In this document: one piece after another, positions 9,106 through 16,343 of the stretch
How positions within the stretch are numbered: position 1 is the first letter of the stretch
Layout of the letters: each line of letters begins with the position of its first letter
Assembly (NCBI GenBank): GCA_905234985.1
Contig: CAJOJQ010000027.1
Location: forward strand, 1-63,940
Source of the DNA: an uncultured Christensenellaceae bacterium
Lineage (GTDB): Bacteria; Bacillota; Clostridia; Christensenellales; Aristaeellaceae
Direction: 5' to 3'
DNA length: 63,940 nt
Program-made: the position numbers and the translations under genes
Notes under the pieces: model-generated
The model's input: the letters and a program-made list of their open reading frames with translations, nothing else
What the model was told of the DNA's origin: nothing
The model's database searches: none

Positions 9106-9111
9106 CTTTGG

Positions 9112-9140
9112 ATTATACGCGCTTTTTGGCCATGCGTCAA
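9112..9140 (-). promoter_or_regulatory. Promoter of the B12 riboswitch/btuF operon
   Basis: Minus strand TTGACG (9140-9135), 17 nt, TATAAT (9117-9112). Confidence 0.88.
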
Positions 9141-9181
9141 ATCTATCCGCCGTGCCCGGAGAAAACGCGGAATCCAAAAAC

Positions 9182-9211
9182 AAAAAAAGACCTCCCCTTC
9201 ACGGGAAGTCT
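9182..9211 (-). terminator. Terminator of the DUF2828 gene
   Basis: AGACTTCCC and GGGAGGTCT pair around a short GTGAAG-type loop and are followed by seven T on the minus strand, 17 bp after the DUF2828 stop. Confidence 0.85.
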
Positions 9212-9227
9212 GGTCGGCCGGGAAAAG

Positions 9228-10727
9228 TCACGCATGGATCATGCTGTAGCGTTCTCCGTTCAGCACCCGCAGCATGTGATCCATGGGGGTGATGTTGCCG
9301 TCAAACTTTTCTTTGAGGGCGTGGGTGCTCGCTCCGCTTTGCAGGGCCGCGCCTTTGGTGTGGGCAGTGACGGGGGCCTGCATCTGCCAGCTGTTCACGT
9401 TGTGGAACACAACGGCGGGCATCTGATAACCGTGCGCCTCAAATTTCTCCTTGCACGCTTCGTACACGGTTTTGTCCGCGTTGCGCATGGCGCAGTTGAA
9501 CTCCATATCGGAGAAGATATAGAGCACAGCGGGCATTTCTTCCTGCTTCGCGTGGGCGTTCACCGCCGTGCGCAGGATCAGGTCGAATACGCCTTCCAGG
9601 TTGGTGCTGCCGCCCCAGGGCAGGGTGCCGATGTAGCGCAGCTTGTCCCGCAGGGTCGCGCCTTTGATTTCCATCAGGTGCGGCGTGCTCTCGAAGGTGA
9701 TCAGGTGGTTGTGGAACACACCCTGGCACCGTTCGGCGCAGTACAGGCCCATGGCCTGGGAAATCAGCGCGGGCTTGAGCGAACCCTGGGAGCAGTACAT
9801 GGAGCCGGAGGTGTCCACCACGCTGATGGCGTTGGCGCTTCCGATCTCGCCGGGCAGGCAGTTCCACAGTTGTTCCAGCGTGGCCATGCCTTTGGGGTCG
9901 GTAACGCTCCAGTAACCGCCGTTGAAGAAGGGCCGAAGCACTTCGTAGGGAAAGAGCGTGTCCGCATGGATGCGCTTCTTTCCGCTTTTTACTTCACCCA
10001 AGAAGCTGCTGAACCGTCCGCTGTCTTTTTTCGCGAAGGCGCAGCGGTATTTCAGCATGGCCTGCGCGGGCACGGCTTCATAGTTCACCTTTTCGGGCTG
10101 CTTTTTGGTGAGGTGTTCCTCCACCAGCCCGATGCGGGCGCGCAGGCCGGTCAGCATAGCCCGGTATTCCTTGCTGTCCATGCCCAGCAGCTTCATCAGC
10201 TTGCGGGCCTTGGCGCAGGTCTTGGGGCTGGAAGTGTTGTCGGAGGGCAGCCATTTCGCCAGCAGGGAAATGTGCGCGTCCTCGTCGCCTAACTCGCGCT
10301 TTTTCAGTGCGGCCTGATCTTCCACTAATTGCAGCTTGATCACCCGTACCGCTTCTTCCTCGGCGGGGGTGCCCAGCAGGCACAGCAGATCGTCCCAGCG
10401 GCCGAATTCCGCGATGTACTTCGTGTTCTTTTTCGCGGTTTCAGGCCAGGCAAAGGCCACGTGGCGAAGCAATGTGCGGAACAGCGTTCTTTCCCCCATG
10501 CCGCCGCGGATGTCCCGCAGATGGAACAGCAGCTTGGCCGCCAGCTCCGGGGTTTCGATGTACGCCCGGTCGAACAGGGTGATCTGATCGTTCCGCCTGC
10601 GGTAGCGCATGCCGCCCGCTACTGCGAAGAAGTCTAAGCAGGCGTCGCCGGTGCTGCCGTGGGTCTTGGCCCCGTTCAGGGTGCGGGTATAATTCGCCTC
10701 AGTTTTCAAGCTTTCAAGATAGCTCAT
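9228..10727 (-). CDS. DUF2828 protein: TROVE/Ro60-like domain with complete vWA MIDAS
   Basis: A 499-residue protein. The start ATG at 10727 follows AAAGGAGGAAAACGA. Residues ~1-290 are an all-helical region opening with NGAKTHGSTGDACLDFFA, the DUF2828 signature, and resemble the HEAT-like RNA-binding ring of TROVE (Ro60/Rsr) proteins. Residues 300-499 are a von Willebrand A domain with an intact MIDAS: DTSGS at 305-309, a Thr in GGSTN near 375 and an Asp in IFSDMEF near 407. Bacterial Ro proteins bind Y RNAs and help in RNA quality control; DUF2828 itself has no established bacterial role. It lies directly downstream of, and on the same strand as, an array of repeated non-coding-looking transcription units, which suggests (inference) a ribonucleoprotein partner. 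Confidence 0.85.
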   Translation of the reverse strand: MSYLESLKTEANYTRTLNGAKTHGSTGDACLDFFAVAGGMRYRRRNDQITLFDRAYIETPELAAKLLFHLRDIRGGMGERTLFRTLLRHVAFAWPETAKKNTKYIAEFGRWDDLLCLLGTPAEEEAVRVIKLQLVEDQAALKKRELGDEDAHISLLAKWLPSDNTSSPKTCAKARKLMKLLGMDSKEYRAMLTGLRARIGLVEEHLTKKQPEKVNYEAVPAQAMLKYRCAFAKKDSGRFSSFLGEVKSGKKRIHADTLFPYEVLRPFFNGGYWSVTDPKGMATLEQLWNCLPGEIGSANAISVVDTSGSMYCSQGSLKPALISQAMGLYCAERCQGVFHNHLITFESTPHLMEIKGATLRDKLRYIGTLPWGGSTNLEGVFDLILRTAVNAHAKQEEMPAVLYIFSDMEFNCAMRNADKTVYEACKEKFEAHGYQMPAVVFHNVNSWQMQAPVTAHTKGAALQSGASTHALKEKFDGNITPMDHMLRVLNGERYSMIHA

Positions 10728-11050
10728 TCGTTTTCCTCCTTTCCTCCATGCTGACGGCATTTCAGCCGCCGCGAGGACGTAAGAACGCTATCTGGGGATA
10801 CAATCGAATCTCTCTCCAGCCTCCCCGGATGGGCCCGCGGGGGCGTTCCCGCGCGCCGGAACCACCGCGCTTTCGGCGTTTTCGCCGTTTCCGAAAGCCG
10901 GGGCAGAAAGGGCAGCCCTCCTTCGCTGCAATTCGGGCCGGACAGTACGGGCATTTCAGCGCCGCAAGCCGTTTGCCGTTTTCTGCCGGGGACCGTCATC
11001 GTCCCCGCGTTCCATCCTTGATCGCTGTTCCTGTGTCCTCCCCGTTTCGG
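10728..11050 (-). other. Hairpin-rich leader of the DUF2828 gene, no ORF supported
   Basis: About 320 bp between the array and the DUF2828 start. It is GC-rich and holds several inverted repeats: GGGGAC/GTCCCC (10991-11006), CTTTCGG/CCGAAAG (10870-10898) and a GGCGGC/GCCGTC pair just upstream of the ribosome site. No consensus promoter was recognised. It may be a structured 5' UTR or a further decayed array unit. Confidence 0.4.
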
Positions 11051-11139
11051 GATTTCAGGGATTAGGGAATAGGAATCAGGGATTAGACGGGGAATTGTTG
11101 AAACCCCGTTTCCTACTGCCTATTGCCTAATACCTATCC
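11051..11139. repeat. Inverted repeat with 7-nt repeat arms (GGATTAG/GGAATAG type)
   Basis: The left arm repeats variants of GGGATTAG and GGAATAGG; the right arm repeats CCTATTG and CCTAATA-type 7-mers that roughly complement it. A GGGG(A/T)-rich spacer separates them. It closes the ncRNA-like array on its DUF2828 side. Same architecture as the GAGAGTT-type loci elsewhere in the window. Confidence 0.6.
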
Positions 11140-11654
11140 TGCCAGAGAATGTTCCGCGCCGCCTTGGTTCTTTGAAATCCCTCGCGCCATGCCGCGTTTT
11201 GCACGCCGCCTGCCTTTGTCCCCGTTCCGTTTCCGCGGGTCAGGCCATGACGTTTGTTCTTCCGCTGTTCCGCCGCTGCGTTTCCCACGCCGGTCGTGAC
11301 GGACGCCGATGAATTTGGGGCAAATGCCTCAGGCAGAATCCTGGGTTGAGCAGACGCGATGATCACTCATCAAATCATTCGTATAATGAAACTGCTGTCT
11401 GTCAGTGACCCATCGGCGACCGTGCCTCCTTCCGGAACGGTTGGGGTCGTTGGGGAAAACGGGTGCTTCACGGCCTGGGGTGTTGCCCCTGGGAAGCGAT
11501 TTCCCTGGCGGAATAAATTCCGATCTGACAGCGCTGCTGTATGCGCCTTGCCCAGTCTGCTAAAGGGGGAAAGCCCCTTGTTCATCTGAAGCCGGTTCTC
11601 TGGCTCGGCTTCATTCGCGGGGAAGGGGTTATTCCTCTTCCCCGGTGGTCTGTT
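11140..11654 (-). ncRNA. Repeat transcription unit C of the DUF2828-linked array (candidate large ncRNA)
   Basis: Starts about 6 nt after the -10 box of promoter PC and runs ~510 nt to the 7-mer repeat hairpin. It shares ordered blocks with units B and A: a GAAGCC/GGCTTC hairpin, GCGYAYACAGYAGCGCTGTCAG, CAGGCCGTGAAGCACCCG, AACCGTTCCGGAAGGAGG with CACGGTCGCC, GCGTCTG, and GTCCGTCACGACCGGCGTGG. The blocks have no ribosome site and start codon in common, and reading frames drift by indels between copies, so coding is unlikely. Ends in GGAACATTCTCTGGCAGGA, shared with unit B. Confidence 0.6.
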
Positions 11655-11657
11655 TGG

Positions 11658-11699
11658 AGGATACCACGGTTTTTCCGGTTTGTCATTCAACCTGTGGTT
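11658..11699 (-). promoter_or_regulatory. Promoter PC and operator of array unit C
   Basis: Minus strand: inverted repeat AACCACAGGTT (11699-11689), ATGACA (11686-11681), 17 nt, TATCCT (11663-11658). Matches promoters PA, PB and P0 in layout and sequence. Confidence 0.8.
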
Positions 11700-11704
11700 G
11701 AAAT

Positions 11705-12376
11705 CCTCCTGATCCCCACCGGGTGGAAACGGGGCCGTTTATTTCCCCGTTTCCACCCGGTGGGAAAGGTTTCCTGCCAGAGAATGTTCCGCGCCGCTTC
11801 GGTTCTTTGGTTTCCCTTGCGCCATGCCGCGTTTTTCACGCCGCCTGCCCTCTGTTCCCGTTCCGTACCGTCGGGTCAGGCCATGCCGCTTGTTCTTCCA
11901 TTGTTCCGCCGCCGCGTTTCCCACGCCGGTCGTGACGGACGCCTTGATGAACGCCGGGCAAAAAACCTGGGCACTGCTTACAGACGCTGTTGTTTTTGTT
12001 TTGTCGAAAAATCAAGTGACTTGTCAGCTAACCCACGGGCGACCGCGCCTCCTTTCGGAACGGTTGGTGGTCGATGGGGAACGAGCGCTTCACGGCCTGG
12101 GGCTTTTCCTTTACCCCTGCAATGATATTCCTTCGTTTTCAAGCGAAACTGACAAGCGCTGCTGTGTGCGCCTATGCCCTGGAGGAATCCCTTTGTTCAT
12201 CTGAAGCCGGTTCTCTGGCTTGGCTTCATTGAACAGGAAAGTTTTTTCTTTCCTGCTGTTCGCTTTTTCTGATTGCTTTTCCAGCTTTTCAGTTGTCAAG
12301 ATGCTCCGGAAGGTTCTCTTTGATGAACCTCTCCGTTTCGCGGCGGGGAAGCGTTTCCGCTTTTCCCTGACCACGC
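11705..12376 (-). ncRNA. Repeat transcription unit B of the DUF2828-linked array (candidate large ncRNA)
   Basis: About 670 nt from promoter PB to a 20-bp perfect hairpin (arms 11715-11734 and 11745-11764) just before PC. It contains all blocks listed for unit C plus an extra ~120-nt AT-richer 5' part. A 193-codon frame covers much of it on the minus strand, but the frame crosses the A/B junction, has no ribosome site and is not kept in unit C. Unit B is closer to C than to A. Confidence 0.6.
11715..11764 (-). terminator. 20-bp perfect hairpin closing array unit B
   Basis: CCCACCGGGTGGAAACGGGG pairs perfectly with 11745-11764 around a 10-nt loop. Each arm also contains the CCACCGGGTGG palindrome. 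There is no T-run, so it may be a 3' stabilising stem or processing site rather than a standard terminator. Confidence 0.5.
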
Positions 12377-12380
12377 GCTT

Positions 12381-12423
12381 AGCATACCACGGTTTTTCCG
12401 GTTTGTCATTCAACCTGTGGTTT
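12381..12423 (-). promoter_or_regulatory. Promoter PB and operator of array unit B
   Basis: Minus strand: AAACCACAGGTT (12423-12412), ATGACA (12409-12404), 17 nt, TATGCT (12386-12381). Confidence 0.8.
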
Positions 12424-12973
12424 GAATTTTCCCCTCCGGCGGAAGCTGTCTTTTTACGCCCGCCGGATGGGAAGCTTGGCAGAAAACGCATTCCCTGGAT
12501 CTGAAGAAGCCATCGTTTCAACCGCCTGTTTGCGTCCTGTGCCGCTGCTTTCGGGCGTTCCCATTCCGTGACAGCGCCCGGATAAAGCCAAGCGATTTTC
12601 CCTTTGGTTTCCCGGTTTCCATGGTCCGCACGCCGGCCGTGGCGGGCGTCCATTGACATGCAATTGAAGCAGACAGACGCGATGAAAAACATCAGATGTT
12701 TTCATCAATTATCTGTAAAAGAACGATCGTCGTTTGCTGCTGACACCTTCCATAGTGTTCCACCTCCTTGGTGGAATGGTTGACTATGGGGAAACGGGTG
12801 CCTCACGGCCTGGAAACGGAAGACATGGGCTTGCCGGTTCCTGACTGCCGTCTGACAGCGCTACTGTGTACGCCTGATCTCCTGCCGACGGAGGTGCATG
12901 TCCGAAGTCGGTTTTTCTGCCGGACTTCTTCGGCGGGGGGCCTTCGCTTTCGCGCTCTCCCCCTGTCGATGGC
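12424..12973 (-). ncRNA. Repeat transcription unit A of the DUF2828-linked array (candidate large ncRNA, most diverged)
   Basis: About 550 nt from promoter PA to an imperfect hairpin (12431-12471, CCTCCGGCGG with CCGCCGG) before PB. It keeps GCGTACACAGTAGCGCTGTCAG and CAGGCCGTGAGGCACCCG nearly unchanged. The GGAAGGAGG block is replaced by a CCACCAAGGAGGTGG stem, and the GTCCGTCACGACCGGCGTGG block by GCCCGCCACGGCCGGCGTGC, with paired changes on both sides. That is the pattern expected for a conserved RNA structure. Confidence 0.55.
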
Positions 12974-12976
12974 CTT

Positions 12977-13019
12977 ATGATAGCACAGGAAAACCGTTCT
13001 GTCATTAAACCGGTGGTTT
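12977..13019 (-). promoter_or_regulatory. Promoter PA and operator of array unit A
   Basis: Minus strand: AAACCACCGGTTT (13019-13007), ATGACA (13005-13000), 17 nt, TATCAT (12982-12977). The operator overlaps the last codons of the small basic-protein gene upstream. Confidence 0.8.
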
Positions 13020-13256
13020 GAAATCGCCCGCGTGATTTGCGAAGCATTGGCGGGGGATCGACGTGAAGACGGGACAAACAAAAAACGCGGTAAACGAGAC
13101 GTCCTCATCCCATTTCCGCGTCTTTTTCCGGCTGTACGCCTTTCCGCTTTCCTTTCTCCGGGTCGCCGGGCTGAACGTCCATACCACGCGGCGCTTTTCG
13201 TCATACGCTTTCTTTTCCTTTTTTGAAAGCTTGTCGTAGGAAACCATGCGCTTCAT
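13005..13256 (-). CDS. Small basic protein at the head of the array
   Basis: An 83-residue frame starting MKRMVSYDKLSKKEKKAYD, with ATG 8 nt after a strong GAAAGGAGGGA site. Residues 1-50 are rich in Lys and Arg (KKEKKAYDEKRR, RRKESGKAYSRKKTRK) and include WTFSPATRR. This resembles small unnamed Clostridial proteins and could bind nucleic acid. The last ~30 residues are hydrophobic and less convincing, and they run into operator PA, so the true gene may have lost its original end. It is driven by P0, the same promoter type as the non-coding units, so it is probably part of the same system. Confidence 0.6.
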   Translation of the reverse strand: MKRMVSYDKLSKKEKKAYDEKRRVVWTFSPATRRKESGKAYSRKKTRKWDEDVSFTAFFVCPVFTSIPRQCFANHAGDFKPPV

Positions 13257-13288
13257 GCGTTTCCCTCCTTTCAGGGGTTGATATGCCG

Positions 13289-13330
13289 AATATACCACAA
13301 AAAGGAACGGCTGTCATTAAACCAGTAGTT
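13289..13330 (-). promoter_or_regulatory. Promoter P0 and operator, head of the array
   Basis: Minus strand: AACTACTGGTT (13330-13320), ATGACA (13317-13312), 17 nt, TATATT (13294-13289). It lies back-to-back with the plus-strand promoter at 13343, so a regulator here could control both directions. Confidence 0.8.
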
Positions 13331-13342
13331 GAAAAAAAGGCA

Positions 13343-13371
13343 TTGACAAACTGGCAAAATATCCATATAAT
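13343..13371 (+). promoter_or_regulatory. Consensus promoter for the XRE regulator
   Basis: TTGACA (13343-13348), 17 nt, TATAAT (13366-13371): a perfect sigma-A promoter. The ~150-nt leader contains the hairpin GGAATGAAT/ATTCATTCC-like pair near 13412-13436. Confidence 0.85.
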
Positions 13372-13525
13372 AACACCTGTTTCACCGCTTACATGAACCG
13401 TCTTGATCACCGGAATGAATGTGCAAGTTCATTCCGTGCTGTATGCTATACTTTCCCCACGAGACAAAGCCGTGGAGTGCCCCGCCCAAGAAAAGCGGCA
13501 GGCATCCAAAGGAAAGGATGGTTCG

Positions 13526-13855
13526 ATGTACACTCAGACGGCGTATCCGGTCATCGACCTGGCCGAAACGGGCCGCAGCATTGAGCGGCACCGCCGCCAG
13601 GCCGGGCCCTATTTCGGGTTTGAGTACCCGCAGGCCATTTACAAGTGGCAGCACGGCGAGTGCCTGCCCACGGTGGACAACCTGCTGGCCTTGGCCCGGC
13701 TGCTGCAGGTGCCCATGGAAGACCTCCTGGTGTATGACGACCAGGGGGTCTCCCATTTTTTTGGACGCTTTTATCAGGCCGTCACCAGTTTTTTCAGCAT
13801 TTCCACGGCGAACTGCATTTCCTGCACGCAGGCGTATTCAAAAACCCCGTGGTAG
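13526..13855 (+). CDS. XRE-family HTH regulator, HTH internally shortened (possibly decayed)
   Basis: Starts MYTQTAYPVIDL after an AAAGGAAAGG site. Residues ~30-70 match Clostridial Cro/C1-type regulators (YFGFEYPQAIYKWQHGE, LPTVDNLLALARLLQVP). Compared with relatives as I know them, about eight residues that form helix 2 of the HTH (usually like LTVKDLQE) are missing between RRQAG and PYFGF, an in-frame loss of ~24 nt. The frame then continues past the expected end (LLVYDD) and overlaps convergent pepT by 82 bp, suggesting loss of the original stop. It may be a broken or altered regulator of the neighbouring array. Confidence 0.65.
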   Translation: MYTQTAYPVIDLAETGRSIERHRRQAGPYFGFEYPQAIYKWQHGECLPTVDNLLALARLLQVPMEDLLVYDDQGVSHFFGRFYQAVTSFFSISTANCISCTQAYSKTPW

Positions 13856-14979
13856 TTGTAGCCGCCGGTGCCCAAGTTGGGGCACACCAGGCCCATGAAG
13901 GAGAGCCGCGCCCCGTCGGTTCCGCCGCGAATGGGCACGCACAACGGCTCCTGGCCGCAGGCGCGCAGGGCGTTCAGGGCGCGGTCCAGCACCTCGGGCT
14001 TTTCGACGACCTTTTCTTTCATGTTGTAATAGCTGTCTTTCAGGGTCAGGTCAAAGGTGTTTTCGCCGTATTTTTCGTTGAGGTACGCGGCGATTTTTTC
14101 CATCCGCCGCTTTTTCTGCTCGAACTTCGCCCGGTCATGATCCCGGATGATGTAGCGCAGCTCCGCTTCCTGTTCCTCGCCCCGGATGGCGGTGAGGTGA
14201 TAAAAGCCCTCGTAGCCCTCGGTGCATTCGGGGATTTCATTGGGCGGCAGCAGGGCGTTGAATTCCATGGCCAAACGGATGGCGTTGCGCATTTTGTTTT
14301 TCGCGCTGCCAGGATGGATGGAAAAGCCGTGCACCAGCACCCGGGCGGAGGCGGCGTTGAAGTTTTCATACTCCACCTCCCAGGCGCGGCCCCCGTCCAT
14401 GGTGTAGGCAAAGTCCGCGCCGAAGCCCGCCACGTCGAATAAATCCGCCCCGCGCCCAATTTCCTCGTCCGGGGTGAAGCCCACGCAGATTTTGCCGTGT
14501 TTCATTTCCGGGTGGGCCATCAGGTATTCGCACAGGGTCATGATCTCGGCCACGCCCACCTTGTCGTCGGCTCCTAACAGGGTGGTTCCGTCGGTAACGA
14601 TCAAATCCTTGCCCACGTGCCCGGCCAGGGAATCAAAGTCCGCCGCCCGCATCACAATGCCTTTTTCGGCGTTCAGCACCACGTCGCCGCCCGCATAGCG
14701 CAGCAAACGGGGATGGATGGGCGCGCCGGGCACCGCGTCCGACGTGTCCATGTGGGCGATCAGGCCGATGGCCGGGGCGTCGGGGACGTTTGCCGGAATG
14801 CAGCCGTACACGTAGCAGTGTTCGTCCAGCCGCACGTCCTGCATGCCTAAATCTTCCATTTCCTGCTTCAGCAATTTTCCCAATTCCCACTGCCGTTCGG
14901 TGGAGGGGCAGTCCGGGCACGCTTCGTCGCTGGTGGTGTGAATCGCCGCATACCGCAAAAACCGTTCCTGTACTTCCAT
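13774..14979 (-). CDS. pepT: Tripeptide aminopeptidase (peptidase T)
   Basis: A cytoplasmic M20B di-zinc peptidase that removes the N-terminal residue of tripeptides. The 401 residues match the family (~410). Seen: LIAHMDTSDAVPG with the first metal ligands, LLGADDKVGVAEIM, GFTPDEEIGRGAD with the catalytic Glu pair, and the C-terminal PIRGGTDGARLSFMGLVCPNLGTG. Start ATG at 14979 (MEVQERFLRY) follows AAAGGAAG; the longer upstream frame is not used. Single gene, convergent with the XRE gene. Confidence 0.95.
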   Translation of the reverse strand: MEVQERFLRYAAIHTTSDEACPDCPSTERQWELGKLLKQEMEDLGMQDVRLDEHCYVYGCIPANVPDAPAIGLIAHMDTSDAVPGAPIHPRLLRYAGGDVVLNAEKGIVMRAADFDSLAGHVGKDLIVTDGTTLLGADDKVGVAEIMTLCEYLMAHPEMKHGKICVGFTPDEEIGRGADLFDVAGFGADFAYTMDGGRAWEVEYENFNAASARVLVHGFSIHPGSAKNKMRNAIRLAMEFNALLPPNEIPECTEGYEGFYHLTAIRGEEQEAELRYIIRDHDRAKFEQKKRRMEKIAAYLNEKYGENTFDLTLKDSYYNMKEKVVEKPEVLDRALNALRACGQEPLCVPIRGGTDGARLSFMGLVCPNLGTGGYNYHGVFEYACVQEMQFAVEMLKKLVTA

Positions 14980-15106
14980 GGGGTTCCGCTTCCTTTCGGA
15001 TTCGTTTTCCTCCAGTATACGCAAAACAGCGCGCTTTTGCAAGGCGGAGTTTTTGAAATTTCCATTTATTTCCATATCCATTTCCAAAAAGATTTCAAAA
15101 AAGGTA

Positions 15107-15135
15107 TTGACAAACCCGACGCTTTGTAATAAAAT
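15107..15135 (+). promoter_or_regulatory. Promoter of the tRNA-Met pair
   Basis: TTGACA (15107-15112), 17 nt, TAAAAT (15130-15135), 29 nt before the initiator tRNA. Confidence 0.85.
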
Positions 15136-15164
15136 GACCTATGCACCCGTAAGGGAGCGCATGA

Positions 15165-15241
<77 letters not shown>

Positions 15242-15244
15242 CTT

Positions 15245-15321
15245 GGCTCTGTAGCTCAGTTGGCTAGAGCATTCGGTTCATACCCGAAGTGTCAATGGTT
15301 CGAATCCGTTCAGAGCCACCA
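15245..15321 (+). tRNA. Elongator tRNA-Met (CAT)
   Basis: 77 nt with encoded CCA; fully paired acceptor stem GGCTCTG/CAGAGCC and anticodon arm TTCGGTTCATACCCGAA. Resembles the B. subtilis elongator tRNA-Met more than the CAT-reading tRNA-Ile2, though the latter cannot be fully excluded by eye. Confidence 0.9.
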
Positions 15322-15325
15322 AAAA

Positions 15326-15358
15326 ATGAACGCTTGTGTAAACAAGCGTCATTTTTTT
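15326..15358 (+). terminator. Terminator of the tRNA operon
   Basis: ATGAACGCTTG and CAAGCGTCAT pair around TGTAAA, followed by seven T, directly after the second CCA. Confidence 0.92.
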
Positions 15359-15430
15359 CTAAAAGAATAATAGACTCTTTTTGCAGACAAAACTTTTCTC
15401 TGTTAATAATACCACAACAATCCAAAGGAT

Positions 15431-16321
15431 GTGCTATACTTGAAAGAGAATGCGATAAATACGACATCAGAAAAACTTTACCTCCATCCTTTGGTTTGGT
15501 CATACGCTCTATTTTTCATAATATTGATTATTATTCTTGTATATATAATTATTGTATCAAGAAAAAAGCATCGTTATAAGCAAGTTAAAAAGTACAGTAC
15601 CGCGTATCAGAACCTTTGCGAAATAAATCAAAAATATCGTTTTTCTTATCTAATAGAATCTGTTCATTTGATTTCTGAAACTTACCCATCAAAGCAAAAA
15701 TGGGATAGGGTTGATATCAATAAAAGATCAATGGAATTATTGTATAATGATAATTATCTAAATCTGATACGCGAGAAAATAACAGAAAATAGAGAAAAGT
15801 ATAAAGAATACACAAAAGAAGTAAACACAATTCTGAAAACACCAAAAGAATGCATAACTATGTCCAACGTCCCTTTGAAACAATTCATAAGAATCGAAAA
15901 CACACTTTGGGATGAAACTATGCTAAAACCACCACAGGACATAGAAATATCTATCACATTTCGCTATGTCAGTCCTCAAGGAAGAAAACATTACGAAAAT
16001 ACCGCCACATATTATTTTGATGATTATCTTTTTGCATGTGTAGCAATACCATTAGAACAGCAGAGGGTGGCAGATAGCAAAACGCAGCAGCAATTTGAAA
16101 GAGCCAAGATGAGCAACAGTCTTCGATATGATATCATGAAGCGTGATGGTTTCAGATGCGTGCTGTGTGGGGCAAAAGCATCTGACGGCATAACGTTGCA
16201 TGTTGACCATATCATTCCCATTGCAAAAGGCGGAAAAACCGAATGGGATAATCTTCGTACATTATGCGATCGTTGCAACTCTGGCAAACGCGATAAGTAT
16301 GATTATAACGGTTTGAATTGA
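15431..16321 (+). CDS. Membrane-anchored HNH endonuclease-domain protein, AT-rich
   Basis: 296 residues starting at GTG after CAAAGGA. Residues ~22-45 form one strong transmembrane helix. Residues 45-215 are a charged region with no family I recognise. The last ~70 residues are an HNH nuclease: CVLCG and CDRCN zinc-knuckle pairs with HVDHIIPIAKGG between them (the catalytic HV-D-H core). Base composition is far more AT-rich than the neighbours, and it lies just after tRNA genes, a frequent integration site, so horizontal acquisition is likely. It may belong to a defence or mobile-element function, but no partner gene is present. Confidence 0.8.
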   Translation: MLYLKENAINTTSEKLYLHPLVWSYALFFIILIIILVYIIIVSRKKHRYKQVKKYSTAYQNLCEINQKYRFSYLIESVHLISETYPSKQKWDRVDINKRSMELLYNDNYLNLIREKITENREKYKEYTKEVNTILKTPKECITMSNVPLKQFIRIENTLWDETMLKPPQDIEISITFRYVSPQGRKHYENTATYYFDDYLFACVAIPLEQQRVADSKTQQQFERAKMSNSLRYDIMKRDGFRCVLCGAKASDGITLHVDHIIPIAKGGKTEWDNLRTLCDRCNSGKRDKYDYNGLN

Positions 16322-16343
16322 CCAATTTCGTCTATCCTAAATG

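Noticed and set aside
9072..10292. 406-codon frame on the plus strand opposite DUF2828
   Set aside because: Shadow frame; the minus-strand gene has family motifs, ribosome site and terminator.
11370..12692. Minus-strand frames of 106 and 193 codons in the array
   Set aside because: They share NEAxPENRLQMNKG between two units but then shift frame, lack ribosome sites and cross unit junctions; the shared blocks are conserved as nucleotides, not as protein.
11140..12973. CRISPR array or rRNA-like operon as an explanation for the repeats
   Set aside because: Units are 500-670 nt with no short direct repeats and unique spacers, and no rRNA core sequences were recognised.
15245..15321. tRNA-Ile2 (lysidine-modified CAT)
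   Set aside because: The anticodon arm is closer to the elongator tRNA-Met of B. subtilis; not fully excluded.
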